The notes beneath the pieces are model-generated. The model saw nothing but the letters and a program-made list of their open reading frames with translations, had not been told where the DNA came from and searched no databases. From Pantoea sp. Mb-10 (GTDB taxonomy: Bacteria > Pseudomonadota > Gammaproteobacteria > Enterobacterales > Enterobacteriaceae), in the NCBI RefSeq assembly GCF_021272205.1, contig NZ_JAJSDX010000009.1, positions 1 to 64,000 on the forward strand: a stretch of DNA of 64,000 bases, read 5' to 3'. Positions within the stretch are counted from its first letter, which is position 1; each line of letters begins with the position of its first letter. Positions 1 through 7,894 of the stretch are shown here, piece by piece. A program made the position numbers and the translations under genes.

Positions 1-317
1 CGGGCCGGGCGGCGGCGGCTTTTCACAAGGGGCAATGTCGTTTATTCCTACACGCGTTTGGGGGAGGGGCTGGATTGTGCAGAATGGCATGGAGGTTTTA
101 CAACATCTCGTAATAGCTTGTTGTAACTAACAGCCTGATACCTGTCTCTGTGCTCACCCCCTCATAACGAACCGCTCCAGGAGGAATACGTGACTGATGA
201 CGCGATAAACCGTAACACGCCGTTACTAAGCATTTGCATTTATGCCTCCGTCCTTTCAGAGGCACCATTATTTGCTACGCTCAGCTCAATTTCACTCCGC
301 TTAAGGAAGCGAACACA
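1..317. other. Left-edge non-coding stretch
   Basis: I recognise no gene here. The first 60 bases are GC-rich and may be the tail of a feature outside the window. The rest leads into the small secreted-protein gene starting at 318, whose Shine-Dalgarno-like AAGGAAG lies at about 303-309. Confidence 0.5.
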
Positions 318-533
318 ATGTTTAAATTTCCCGTTGTTGTAGCCGCAGCAACCGTGCTGCTGGTCATGAGCGCCCAGGTTGAAGCAAAAGGGTGCCTGAA
401 AGGTGCGGTGGTGGGCGGTGTCGCGGGCCATATGGCACATCACGGCGTGGCGGGTGCAGCCGCAGGCTGTGCGGTGGGACATCACATGGCGAACAAAAAA
501 CAAAAAGAGCAAAACAGTAAGCAGCAGCAATAG
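318..533 (+). CDS. Small glycine-rich exported protein (glycine-zipper type)
   Basis: A 71-residue protein. The N-terminus (residues 1 to about 23, ending AQVEA) is a typical signal peptide, so export is likely. The mature part has small-residue repeats (GAVVGGVAGHMAHHGVAGAAAG), two cysteines and several histidines, then a Lys/Gln-rich tail. The pattern resembles small glycine-zipper envelope proteins of enterobacteria. I chose the ATG at 318 because it follows AAGGAAG at good spacing and opens directly into the signal peptide; a longer frame starting at 234 has no such support. Function unknown; the two Cys and five His could bind metal, which is only a guess. Confidence 0.65.
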   Translation: MFKFPVVVAAATVLLVMSAQVEAKGCLKGAVVGGVAGHMAHHGVAGAAAGCAVGHHMANKKQKEQNSKQQQ

Positions 534-542
534 CAGTAATGC

Positions 543-582
543 TCGCTCGACCTGAGCCCGCTTTTTAGCTCAGGGCGAGCGA
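543..582 (+). terminator. Hairpin downstream of the small exported protein gene
   Basis: Inverted repeat with 15-base arms (543-557 and 568-582, one mismatch) around a 10-base loop, just after the stop at 533. No strong T-run follows, so termination is likely but not certain. Confidence 0.55.
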
Positions 583-771
583 TAAACGTCCCGCCTGTCC
601 TTGATAACCTCTCTTTCCAAAGCCAATCTACTCCGTCTGCGAAACGGGTTCCCGCGATGAATTGCTATACTTTCTGGTGCCAAAACGTAACGGCAGCCCG
701 CTTACTTGCGCGGCTCGGTATGAACGACCGCGTGCGTAATTTCTCACCTCTTTTCGATGGGGATATTAACC

Positions 772-1299
772 ATGTCAGACAGTGATTATGTCGCGCAAAC
801 CCAGGATCTCACCTCTTTCGTCGGTATGCATTTTATCTACACCTATGCAAACGGCTGGAAATATGAATGGTATGCACGCAATGAAACCACTTGTGATTAC
901 CGTATTCATCAAGGCTTAGTCGGTGGGCGCTGGGTAACCCATCAAAAAATGCATGCCGTACAATTCGCGCCAGGTATTTTTCGCGCTGACTGGCATGAGC
1001 CAACCGGCACATGTGTCAGCCTGACGTTTGATATTGGTCAACGACATTTGCATGGCACGATTTTCTTTCCACAATGGATAGCTGGAGAAGGGCAGCATCC
1101 AGAAAAAACCATTTGCTATCAAAATGACTTTATCGAAGATATGCACCGCTTTCGCGACGAAGGACCGGCTTATCCCTACATCATTATTTCAGAGTTTGCT
1201 GAAATAACGCACATGACAAATCGGGGCGCCAATAATGATGACGTGATCAATGCAGCGCCGGGCCAATTGCCAAGTGATTTCTTCGAAACAGTTAAATAG
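772..1299 (+). CDS. padC: Phenolic acid decarboxylase
   Basis: Non-oxidative decarboxylase that turns hydroxycinnamic acids (p-coumaric, ferulic, caffeic) into 4-vinylphenols, a detoxification step in plant-associated bacteria. The sequence shows the family core: FVGMHFIYTYANGWKYEWYA near the N-terminus (substrate-pocket tyrosines), DYRIH, GRWV, the WHEPTGT segment carrying the catalytic-region glutamate, HGTIFFP and the NNDDVI C-terminal region. Length 175 residues fits the family. The start at 772 is preferred because GGGGAT (759-764) gives a well-spaced ribosome site; an in-frame ATG at 757 lies inside that site. No padR repressor gene is adjacent, which is unusual since PadR commonly controls padC. 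Confidence 0.93.
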   Translation: MSDSDYVAQTQDLTSFVGMHFIYTYANGWKYEWYARNETTCDYRIHQGLVGGRWVTHQKMHAVQFAPGIFRADWHEPTGTCVSLTFDIGQRHLHGTIFFPQWIAGEGQHPEKTICYQNDFIEDMHRFRDEGPAYPYIIISEFAEITHMTNRGANNDDVINAAPGQLPSDFFETVK

Positions 1300-1691
1300 C
1301 CGTGCGGTACAGCACTGCAAATAGACTGCAACTGAATATATTACCGCTGCGTTTATTAAGCTGTTAAGCGCAGCCGTAATATCCCGCCTGACATTTCCCG
1401 CACGGCAAAACTCCTCTCTTGTTTAAGACAGTATTCGCCCGTCATTGACCAGGAATACTCTTAATTTCTAACTTAATTAAACATGTACAAGGTGAAAAAA
1501 TATGTACAAATATAATTTTATTGCCATTGCTTTATAAAGATAAATATTCTGTTATTTTCCCTTAATACCGGACCGTTCGTGCCTTTGTGGAAAATCGATG
1601 GCCATCTTGGCGGTGGATAAAGCCGTAATTCTGTACAACATTTAGCGCTGTAAGCGTTTTAATCTATTAACTTCAACGCGAGGAGAGAGAA
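1300..1691. other. AT-rich intergenic region
   Basis: About 390 bases without a gene between padC and the KGG gene. It holds an imperfect hairpin at 1340-1380 (12-base arms, one mismatch, 17-base loop) that may end padC transcription. The AT-rich stretch around 1460-1560 presumably contains the promoter of the KGG gene; I could not fix -35/-10 boxes with confidence. Confidence 0.5.
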
Positions 1692-1886
1692 ATGAGCAAT
1701 CGTCGAGGTGGCGCGGGAAATTTTGCAGAAAACCCAGAACGTGCGCGTGAAGCCGGCCGTAAAGGCGGCACGATAAGTGGTGGAAATTTTCGTAACAATC
1801 CCGAACGGGCGATCGAAGCGGGCCGCAAAGGCGGTAAAGTGAGCCGCAGAGTGAAGCCCACGGACAACAATGCGACCGCGGGTTAA
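1692..1886 (+). CDS. KGG-repeat stress-induced protein
   Basis: A 64-residue, very hydrophilic protein of the KGG family (E. coli YciG/YmdF type), small general-stress proteins of unknown mechanism. Two near-identical repeats are visible: GNFAENPERAREAGRKGG and GNFRNNPERAIEAGRKGG, i.e. the protein is essentially a duplicated motif. A strong ribosome site AGGAGAG (1681-1687) precedes the ATG. In relatives this family is often RpoS-dependent; nothing here proves that. Confidence 0.85.
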   Translation: MSNRRGGAGNFAENPERAREAGRKGGTISGGNFRNNPERAIEAGRKGGKVSRRVKPTDNNATAG

Positions 1887-1981
1887 CATTCTGCACGATG
1901 CCGTGAGGTAATAATGCACTGCGCCCGGATGACGATACGCCGGGCGCGCCTGACAGTGCGGCACTGCCACTGAATTAAACA

Positions 1982-3385
1982 TTAACGTGCGTCAGGCAAT
2001 ACCCGCTCAGGTAGCCCCTGTTTTGCCAACGTGCGCGCCAGCAGGGCCGAATAAAGCGGTTTACCGCCAAAGAACTGGGCAGTGAGTGTGGCACCCAAAC
2101 AGGTAATGATCATCGGTAAAATCAGCTGATAGTTATCGGTCATCTCCAGCACCAGTACAATACCGGTCAACGGTGCCCTCACCGAGGCCGCAAACAGCGC
2201 CCCCATTCCCGCCACGGCGAAGGTCGCCGGATCCAGCTGCCAATCCGGAAAACAGCTATAACACAATTGCCCGTAGCACGTGCCTAATAGCGTTCCCAAC
2301 GTCAACATCGGCGCGAAAATGCCGCCCGGTGCGCCCGATGAGAAACAGCACACTGTCACCAGCATCCGTAAGGCAAAAAGCAGGAATAATGTCTGCACGC
2401 CATACTGCCCAGAGGCAAAATCAGGGATCAACGCGATCCCCCCGCTGACCGCCTGCGGCACCACAGTACCCAGCAAACCGCACATCCCCGCCAGTATGCT
2501 GCCCCAGAGAACCCAGCGGCCCAACCGTCCCTTATGCAGCTGCATAAACTGGTCCTGCATCAGAAAAATCAGGCGATTAAACGCCACCCCAATAGCACCA
2601 AAGAGCGCGCCCAGCAGTAAATAGAGCCACAGCGTGACGGTCGGCGCGTTGCGAAGCTGGCCAATATGAATAATCGCCTCATCGCCGTTGCACAGGCGAA
2701 ATACCACACTGGAGACAATGACGCCCACAAACACCGCTTTGATCGAGATAGGGTTATAGCGAAACTGCGGACGCATTTCCTCGATGATGAACAGGATCCC
2801 CGCCAGCGGTGCGTTAAAGGCCGCAGACAATCCGGCCGCCGCACCAGCGGCCAGCAGCGTATGCCGTGACTCAGCACTCCGTACGCGCAGCATATCGGCA
2901 CACATTCCGCCAATATTTCCGCCAAGTTGCACCGTCGGCCCTTCACGCCCCAACACCATGCCGGATCCCAGCGCGCCCATGCCGCCGAAAAACTTCACCG
3001 GCAACACGCGCCACCAGCGGACCGGCCTTAGCCCCTCCAGCGCGCCTTCGATTTCCGGAATGCCAGAACCGCCCGCCTCAGGCGCAAAACGACGCACCAG
3101 AAAGTAACCAATAGCCCCCAGCACCGCAGCAGCGGCAAACGCGGTCACCGCGTGAAGAAGCAGGGATTCACCGACGCGATCGACTACGCTGCTGCGCATC
3201 TGACTCACCGCGTTAACGGCGCGATCAAAGGCAACGCCGACCACACCGGTGATCAACCCGACCATTGCCGCCATCATCAACAGCGTAACGGGCGTAGAGT
3301 CTCGGCGAAAAAGAGACTGCATAAGCAGAAAGCGTCCCGCCATCTGGCGCTGCAGAGGAGTGGATTTGTTGTTCACGCGTGACAT
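1982..3385 (-). CDS. clcA: H+/Cl- exchange transporter ClcA
   Basis: Inner-membrane CLC-family antiporter exchanging two chloride ions for one proton, used in extreme acid resistance. The selectivity-filter motifs are intact: GSGIP at residues 106-110, GREGP at 146-150 with gating glutamate E148, the internal proton-path glutamate E203 within [11 protein letters not shown], and [12 protein letters not shown] near the C-terminus carrying the chloride-coordinating tyrosine. Length 467 is close to E. coli ClcA (473). An AAGGATCC ribosome site precedes the start. Monocistronic, facing away from the KGG gene. Confidence 0.95.
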   Translation of the reverse strand: MSRVNNKSTPLQRQMAGRFLLMQSLFRRDSTPVTLLMMAAMVGLITGVVGVAFDRAVNAVSQMRSSVVDRVGESLLLHAVTAFAAAAVLGAIGYFLVRRFAPEAGGSGIPEIEGALEGLRPVRWWRVLPVKFFGGMGALGSGMVLGREGPTVQLGGNIGGMCADMLRVRSAESRHTLLAAGAAAGLSAAFNAPLAGILFIIEEMRPQFRYNPISIKAVFVGVIVSSVVFRLCNGDEAIIHIGQLRNAPTVTLWLYLLLGALFGAIGVAFNRLIFLMQDQFMQLHKGRLGRWVLWGSILAGMCGLLGTVVPQAVSGGIALIPDFASGQYGVQTLFLLFALRMLVTVCCFSSGAPGGIFAPMLTLGTLLGTCYGQLCYSCFPDWQLDPATFAVAGMGALFAASVRAPLTGIVLVLEMTDNYQLILPMIITCLGATLTAQFFGGKPLYSALLARTLAKQGLPERVLPDAR

Positions 3386-3560
3386 CAGGATCCTTTCAAC
3401 GTAACAAATGCGGCAATCGCATCATAAAGAGTGGGGCGTGCAGCATAGCGTGGATGAGCGCATTTATAACCGAATAATACGCAACTAAATTTTACGCACA
3501 GAGTACGGCGAGGAGGAGTAGGGAAAAAGCGGAGAACAGCAGGGATGTTGCGTAATATAA

Positions 3561-3591
3561 AACGCGGCGCCGATATTCCAGGCGCCGCGTT
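3561..3591 (-). terminator. Terminator of the H-NS-like gene
   Basis: Perfect 11-base inverted repeat (3561-3571 and 3581-3591) with a 9-base loop, followed on the minus strand by a T-rich stretch. It lies 17 bases past the stop of the H-NS-like gene. Confidence 0.8.
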
Positions 3592-3607
3592 AACCGTATG
3601 CGAAAGG

Positions 3608-4006
3608 TTAGATCAGGAAATCATCAAGCGATTTACCGCCGTCGAGCGCAGCTTTAATTACCGCCGGTGTGCGACCCTGACCGGTCCACTGTTTTTCCTG
3701 CCCCTCTTCGACATATTTGTATTTTGCCGGACGCGGCGCGCGCTTTGCGCGCGCTTTACCGCTGCTTTGCAGTGCACCCAGCAGTTCATTCGGATCAATA
3801 CCGTCCTGCATCAACAGCTCCCGGTATTTGGCCAATTTTTCTTCTTTTTCACGCACCGCGGCTTCGCTGGCGTTCACTTCTTCACGGCGCTCAGAAACAA
3901 TGACGGAGAATTTTTCCAGCATTTCTTCCAGCTCAGCCAGCTGAACTTCACGCGCCTGCGCACGCAGTGTGCGAATATTATTTAATGCTTTAAGTGAATC
4001 ACTCAT
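3608..4006 (-). CDS. H-NS/StpA-family nucleoid protein
   Basis: DNA-binding, gene-silencing nucleoid protein of 132 residues. It has the H-NS N-terminal oligomerisation helices ([20 protein letters not shown]), a coiled-coil linker, the DGIDPNELL segment, a basic linker ([13 protein letters not shown]) and the C-terminal AT-hook-like [12 protein letters not shown] with QGR at about 110-112. It ends in DDFLI, as StpA does, rather than H-NS's longer tail. It could be the genome's main H-NS or a second copy; adjacency to horizontally acquired-looking genes would suit a plasmid- or island-borne paralogue. The long AT-rich upstream region is typical for autoregulated hns genes. Confidence 0.9.
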   Translation of the reverse strand: MSDSLKALNNIRTLRAQAREVQLAELEEMLEKFSVIVSERREEVNASEAAVREKEEKLAKYRELLMQDGIDPNELLGALQSSGKARAKRAPRPAKYKYVEEGQEKQWTGQGRTPAVIKAALDGGKSLDDFLI

Positions 4007-4418
4007 TAACTTCTCCTGAAAAGGTTGTCGCAGAACGCTAAAGATAAATTTTTATACAAATTAAAAACGGTTTTCCTGGTGAGCGGAGTGATGATTAATC
4101 TCACTGAAATACAGTACATCACATCGCTATTCAATAATAAAGCGTGAAGCGCGCAGTTTTTAAGGGATTTTTATCGCGGGAACATAGCGCCTGTCGTGGC
4201 AGCCAGAAACGGGCCAGGTTAAATAGTCTTTTACCCTTGTGCGCCCCCGTTATGGAGACGACATAAGACAAGAATAAATTAGACATTTGACGAGACTGGA
4301 TGGAGACGTTGCGCACTTAACGTTCGCATGCTGCCCGATTACGGGCGACATAAAATGACGATGCTCTCAACAACGAGCAGGGCATTGCCGGTTATTTCTT
4401 TCGGCAATGCCCGCCCCG
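4007..4418. other. AT-rich promoter region and 3' hairpin
   Basis: About 410 bases without a convincing gene. The right part (4380-4412) is a perfect 11-base inverted repeat placed 7 bases after the stop of the iron-type binding protein (minus strand), a likely terminator. The AT-rich part next to 4006 is the presumed promoter and silencing region of the H-NS-like gene. Confidence 0.55.
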
Positions 4419-5528
4419 TTATTGTTCTGATTGGAGCGAAATAGCGAATGTCCCGTTCGGGACAACCGGTAAATATTTCCTGTAGTAATCGAGGTAATTT
4501 TTTACCGGATCAACATCGGCAAATTGGGCCGGATAAAGCGACTTCGCAATAAACTGCACCATGGCAAAATCCGATAAGGTACGTGAAGCGCCTTGGTAAA
4601 CAGCAAATACGCGGTGATTTTTTACCGCGGGGAAATCGCTCCAGCCTGGCCGTTGAGTAAATGCTGCGAGTTTAGCTTCCGCATCCGCTTTTTTTACACC
4701 AACGCCCATCGGCAGCGCAGAGGCGATGGCATTATCTTCTCTTCCTGAGAAGAACAGCACGTCGGGGCTGGATGCCAGCACTTTCTCCGGATTCAATTTT
4801 CCCCACCACTCAATATAGGGGGCAGCAATATTATCTCCCCCGGCCAGATCGAGCATGGCCCCCCACATATTTTTGCCGTAGGTAAAGGAGTACTCACCGG
4901 GCCCGCGATTGCCAAATTCAAAATAGACTTTGGGCTTGGCTTGGTGCGCTGCATTGACGCGTTTTTGCACGTCGGCGATGCTGGATTGATAAAAATCAGC
5001 CAGTTCATTTGCACGGGCATTATTACCGGTCAGCTGGCCAAAAATATGGGTTGATTTGACATGCTGTGCGACCGTCTGGGCATTGTAATCCACCACCACC
5101 ACCGGAATATGAATTTTTTCCAGTTCGGCCACTTCGGCTTTTAGCGCAATATATTGCCAGTTAGCGAGGATCACCACATCTGGCTTCAGGCTAATCAGCT
5201 TCTCAATAGAGACATTGTGCAGGTCGACCTCGCCGATATCCGGAATATCCGCCAGAGAAGGGCGATGGTTAACGTACATATTCCAGTTTGCCGGCACCTT
5301 GCCGCGCCAGGCTTCACGTGAAATACCGACCACATGGTCGTAGGCCTTTTCACCGCCTACCGCCATATAATCTTCGAAATAGAAGCCCAGCACCGCGCGT
5401 TTAACCGGAACATCAACCTTCACGTCACGCCCAGCCGCATCATTGAGCGTAATAACCTCAGCGAAGACGGCTCCGCTGGTCAAGAGACAGCCTAATAACA
5501 GGACACCTTTCATCAGGTTGCGACCCAT
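4419..5528 (-). CDS. Periplasmic iron/siderophore-type ABC substrate-binding protein
   Basis: A 369-residue protein with a signal peptide (LMKGVLLLGCLLTSGAVFAE) and the class III (BtuF/FepB/FhuD-type) binding fold: RAVLGFYFEDYMAVGG, then IEKLISLKPDVVILANWQ, the alpha-helical linker region, and YGKNMWGAMLDLAGGDNIA. Such proteins deliver chelated Fe3+, haem or cobalamin to an inner-membrane ABC permease. No permease or ATPase gene is next to it, so it is an orphan that must share a transporter encoded elsewhere. A Fur-like AT-rich site sits directly upstream, supporting iron control. The natural ligand cannot be told from sequence. Confidence 0.8.
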   Translation of the reverse strand: MGRNLMKGVLLLGCLLTSGAVFAEVITLNDAAGRDVKVDVPVKRAVLGFYFEDYMAVGGEKAYDHVVGISREAWRGKVPANWNMYVNHRPSLADIPDIGEVDLHNVSIEKLISLKPDVVILANWQYIALKAEVAELEKIHIPVVVVDYNAQTVAQHVKSTHIFGQLTGNNARANELADFYQSSIADVQKRVNAAHQAKPKVYFEFGNRGPGEYSFTYGKNMWGAMLDLAGGDNIAAPYIEWWGKLNPEKVLASSPDVLFFSGREDNAIASALPMGVGVKKADAEAKLAAFTQRPGWSDFPAVKNHRVFAVYQGASRTLSDFAMVQFIAKSLYPAQFADVDPVKNYLDYYRKYLPVVPNGTFAISLQSEQ

Positions 5529-5571
5529 TTTATTCCCCTAAGTGAGCAAAAGAACCCCTGCAAGGCGAATA

Positions 5572-5593
5572 AGAATAATTGCCATTATCATTA
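5572..5593 (-). promoter_or_regulatory. Candidate Fur box upstream of the binding protein
   Basis: On the minus strand the sequence reads TAATGATAATGGCAATTATT, which matches the repeated GATAAT/ATTATC hexamer pattern of Fur sites imperfectly but recognisably. It lies about 45-65 bases upstream of the gene start at 5528, in promoter range. Confidence 0.6.
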
Positions 5594-5651
5594 AATGCCA
5601 GAGAATTCAGTGGGTCGCTCTAAAGACTATGACACGCAGCGCGATGATACT

Positions 5652-7205
5652 TCAGGTCGCTTCACAGGCACGATCGCGACCACTTCGCTTCGCCTGCTGG
5701 AGTGCCCGCTGAGCGGCTTTGATAAGCGTCTCCGCATCCGTCTCGTGACCTTCAGAAAACAGCGCGCTGCATCCCGCACTGATGGTGATAACGCCCGCAG
5801 GTAGGCCAGATGTCTCATGCGCGATACCCAACTCACGCACCGCAATGACCGCACGCTCGGCCACAATCATGGCTTCCGTTCGATCCGTATTGGGCATGAT
5901 GAGGGCAAAGGCTTCCCCGCCGTAGCGCGCCACCACATCTCCCTGGTAGTGAACGCTCTCTTTTAACGCATGAGCGATATCTTGCAGGCACTCATCGGCG
6001 GCAACATGGCCGTAAGTCTCGTTGTAGAGTCGGAAATGATCGACATCAATCATCACCAGCGCCAGCGGGTCACCGCTTTTGTGCGATCGCAACAGCGCCT
6101 GCTCCAGCAGCGCGTCAAACTGGCGGCGGTTTGCGAGGCCCGTCAGGCCGTCGACCAGCGCCAGCGACTGCAGGGTGTGGTTGATACTGGTAAGCTCATC
6201 ACGCACAAAGGTCAGCTCAATCTGACTCTTGGCGTTGGTGCCCACCTGGCGCAACACCATAATTCCCATGCCGGTAATGGCAAATAGCAGTGCCAGGTTC
6301 AACAGCACGTTAATCAGGTTGCTGGCCATCCAGTGCATGCGAATGGTATCGAGATCGTAGCCAGCGGTAACAATCAGTGGATAACGTTCCAGACGGGTGA
6401 AGCCAAATACCCGCACCACGCCGTCAAGCGTGGATCGCCACATGGCGTTGCCGCTGGACGATGCCTTGAGCTCCGTTTTAAACAGCGGACTGGCGGAGAG
6501 TACCCTTCCGATGTACGCATCCGGGAAGGGCCGCACGTAAAGCGCACTGGCATCCGCCAGAATGAGCCCCAGCGTGTCTTTATTGCCCAACGCAAAATAG
6601 CTGTAATACTGGCGAAAATAGTCCACGCGCACGGTGGCCAGCGCCACACCGGCAAAATTCCCTGCCGCATCGTTAAGCCGGACCGACACCGGGATCACCA
6701 GATCGCCCGTTGAACGGCTGCGTATCACTCGGCTGATCAGAAGGTTGGTGTCGTTATGCAGACGATGCCAAATGAAATAGTCGCGATCGGCGTTACTGGC
6801 ATTGGTGGGAACAAAGTTGCCTGATGACGCGATCCAATGTCCCTGCGTGTCGTAAACAAACAAACCGTGCAGCTGCGGCAGCTTGCTTTGCTGCTCTTTC
6901 AGCTGGTGCAGAAATGCGGGCGTGGCCGCATAGTCATTTCCGCGCTGACGCAGCTGTCGAACGGCGTCAGCCAGGGTGATATCCACCTGCAAAAAGGCAT
7001 CTTCTGCCTGCTTGGCTAACGAGACCGAAAGGTTGCGTGCATCATCCTTTTTCTCGCTGATGGTTTGTTGCCACGCGTTCCAGAGCGCCCAACCATTTAT
7101 GGCAATCACAAACAGGCTGGTGAGCAGTAAAAACAGAGCCATGCTCTTGCCCAAAGGGGTCTTGAACAGCGTGAGGCCGCGGGCGCGCGGCGTAATTTTT
7201 CGCAT
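5652..7205 (-). CDS. Membrane diguanylate cyclase with periplasmic sensor (GGEAF variant)
   Basis: Predicted c-di-GMP synthase. Order: cytoplasmic N-terminus, membrane helix about 22-45, a periplasmic double-Cache-like sensor about 46-290, membrane helix about 295-318, and a C-terminal GGDEF domain (about 345-510). Typical motifs are present: DGLTGLANRR (352-361), DVDHFRLYNETYGH (387-400) and RYGGEAF (427-433). The active-site motif is GGEAF rather than GGDEF/GGEEF, so the second acidic residue is lost, and the usual inhibitory-site Arg (RxxD) is replaced (Y420-Q-G-D423). It may be active without product inhibition, or be weak; sequence alone cannot decide. Monocistronic. Confidence 0.85.
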   Translation of the reverse strand: MRKITPRARGLTLFKTPLGKSMALFLLLTSLFVIAINGWALWNAWQQTISEKKDDARNLSVSLAKQAEDAFLQVDITLADAVRQLRQRGNDYAATPAFLHQLKEQQSKLPQLHGLFVYDTQGHWIASSGNFVPTNASNADRDYFIWHRLHNDTNLLISRVIRSRSTGDLVIPVSVRLNDAAGNFAGVALATVRVDYFRQYYSYFALGNKDTLGLILADASALYVRPFPDAYIGRVLSASPLFKTELKASSSGNAMWRSTLDGVVRVFGFTRLERYPLIVTAGYDLDTIRMHWMASNLINVLLNLALLFAITGMGIMVLRQVGTNAKSQIELTFVRDELTSINHTLQSLALVDGLTGLANRRQFDALLEQALLRSHKSGDPLALVMIDVDHFRLYNETYGHVAADECLQDIAHALKESVHYQGDVVARYGGEAFALIMPNTDRTEAMIVAERAVIAVRELGIAHETSGLPAGVITISAGCSALFSEGHETDAETLIKAAQRALQQAKRSGRDRACEAT

Positions 7206-7518
7206 AAGTTTCGGTTATGAGGGCAGGCAGCCGGAAATCATACATCAATTATGCGCATGGTCTAAGGTTATGACAGCGCCTATAGGACATTTTTCCCTTG
7301 CGGCGCCTCGCTTTGGCTGCCCGCCATGCGCCATCTGGCAGCCCAGGCTTCACGCGGCCCGTCGCTGAAAAGCGATTGCATGCGTCTTATCGATACTTCA
7401 CGGCGTTTTCGCGTTGAACACGGCAAACGTGCTTCTACGCGCTCAACGCGCTCAACGCGCTCAACGCGCGCGCATGATTGCCGCTCTCTACGGCGTTTAT
7501 TACAGGGGATAATTCAGT
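7206..7518. other. Intergenic region with GCTCAACGC tandem repeat
   Basis: About 310 bases between the divergent diguanylate cyclase and the PQQ dehydrogenase operon. No gene is recognised. A nine-base unit GCTCAACGC is repeated three times at 7441-7467, about 50 bases before the start of the small membrane subunit. The region presumably holds both divergent promoters. Confidence 0.5.
7441..7467. repeat. Three tandem copies of GCTCAACGC
   Basis: Exact head-to-tail triplication of a nine-base unit, flanked by CGCG-rich sequence. It may be slippage-prone or a regulator site. Confidence 0.9.
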
Positions 7519-7884
7519 ATGTTGCACACTTCAGCTTCTCGCCTGGGCAGCCTGCTGCTGCTGCTGGCGTCACTCGCGAGTGCTGGGCTCGCGCTCTATG
7601 CCTTGCTAACACCGTTAACCGGCGTAACCGGTACCCTCGGCGCGCTGGGCGTTGCCATCGCCAGCGTCGTCTTGGCGCTACTGACGTTTCTGGTGCGTCA
7701 CACCGTGCACCGTGGTGCGCGCCGGTTCTGGATTATCGTCACGCTTTTTGTGCTGATCGGTATCGGATTTGCGGCCCTGCTACTGCATCAAGCCGTTATT
7801 ACCGCTGCGATGGTGCTCGGTTTAGTGGGGTTAATTCTCCTCAGCCGCGGTACCACGCAATCAACACGCTACGTTAGAGTCTGA
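7519..7884 (+). CDS. Small membrane subunit of a PQQ dehydrogenase (SldB-like)
   Basis: A 121-residue, strongly hydrophobic protein with four predicted membrane helices (about 10-30, 38-58, 68-90, 92-110). Its size, topology and position directly upstream of a quinoprotein dehydrogenase match the SldB small subunit of Gluconobacter-type polyol dehydrogenases, which anchors the catalytic subunit and passes electrons to ubiquinone. AGGGGAT gives a ribosome site. The stop lies 10 bases before the next start, so the two are co-transcribed. It could also be compared with the membrane N-terminus of one-piece glucose dehydrogenase (Gcd). Confidence 0.75.
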   Translation: MLHTSASRLGSLLLLLASLASAGLALYALLTPLTGVTGTLGALGVAIASVVLALLTFLVRHTVHRGARRFWIIVTLFVLIGIGFAALLLHQAVITAAMVLGLVGLILLSRGTTQSTRYVRV

Positions 7885-7894
7885 GGAGCCGCTC

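Noticed and set aside
4131..4316. 61-codon minus-strand frame upstream of the H-NS-like gene
   Set aside because: Lies in the AT-rich regulatory region, has no ribosome site and no recognisable sequence.
7441..7467. Short tandem repeat as a CRISPR array
   Set aside because: Units are nine bases with no spacers and no cas genes nearby.
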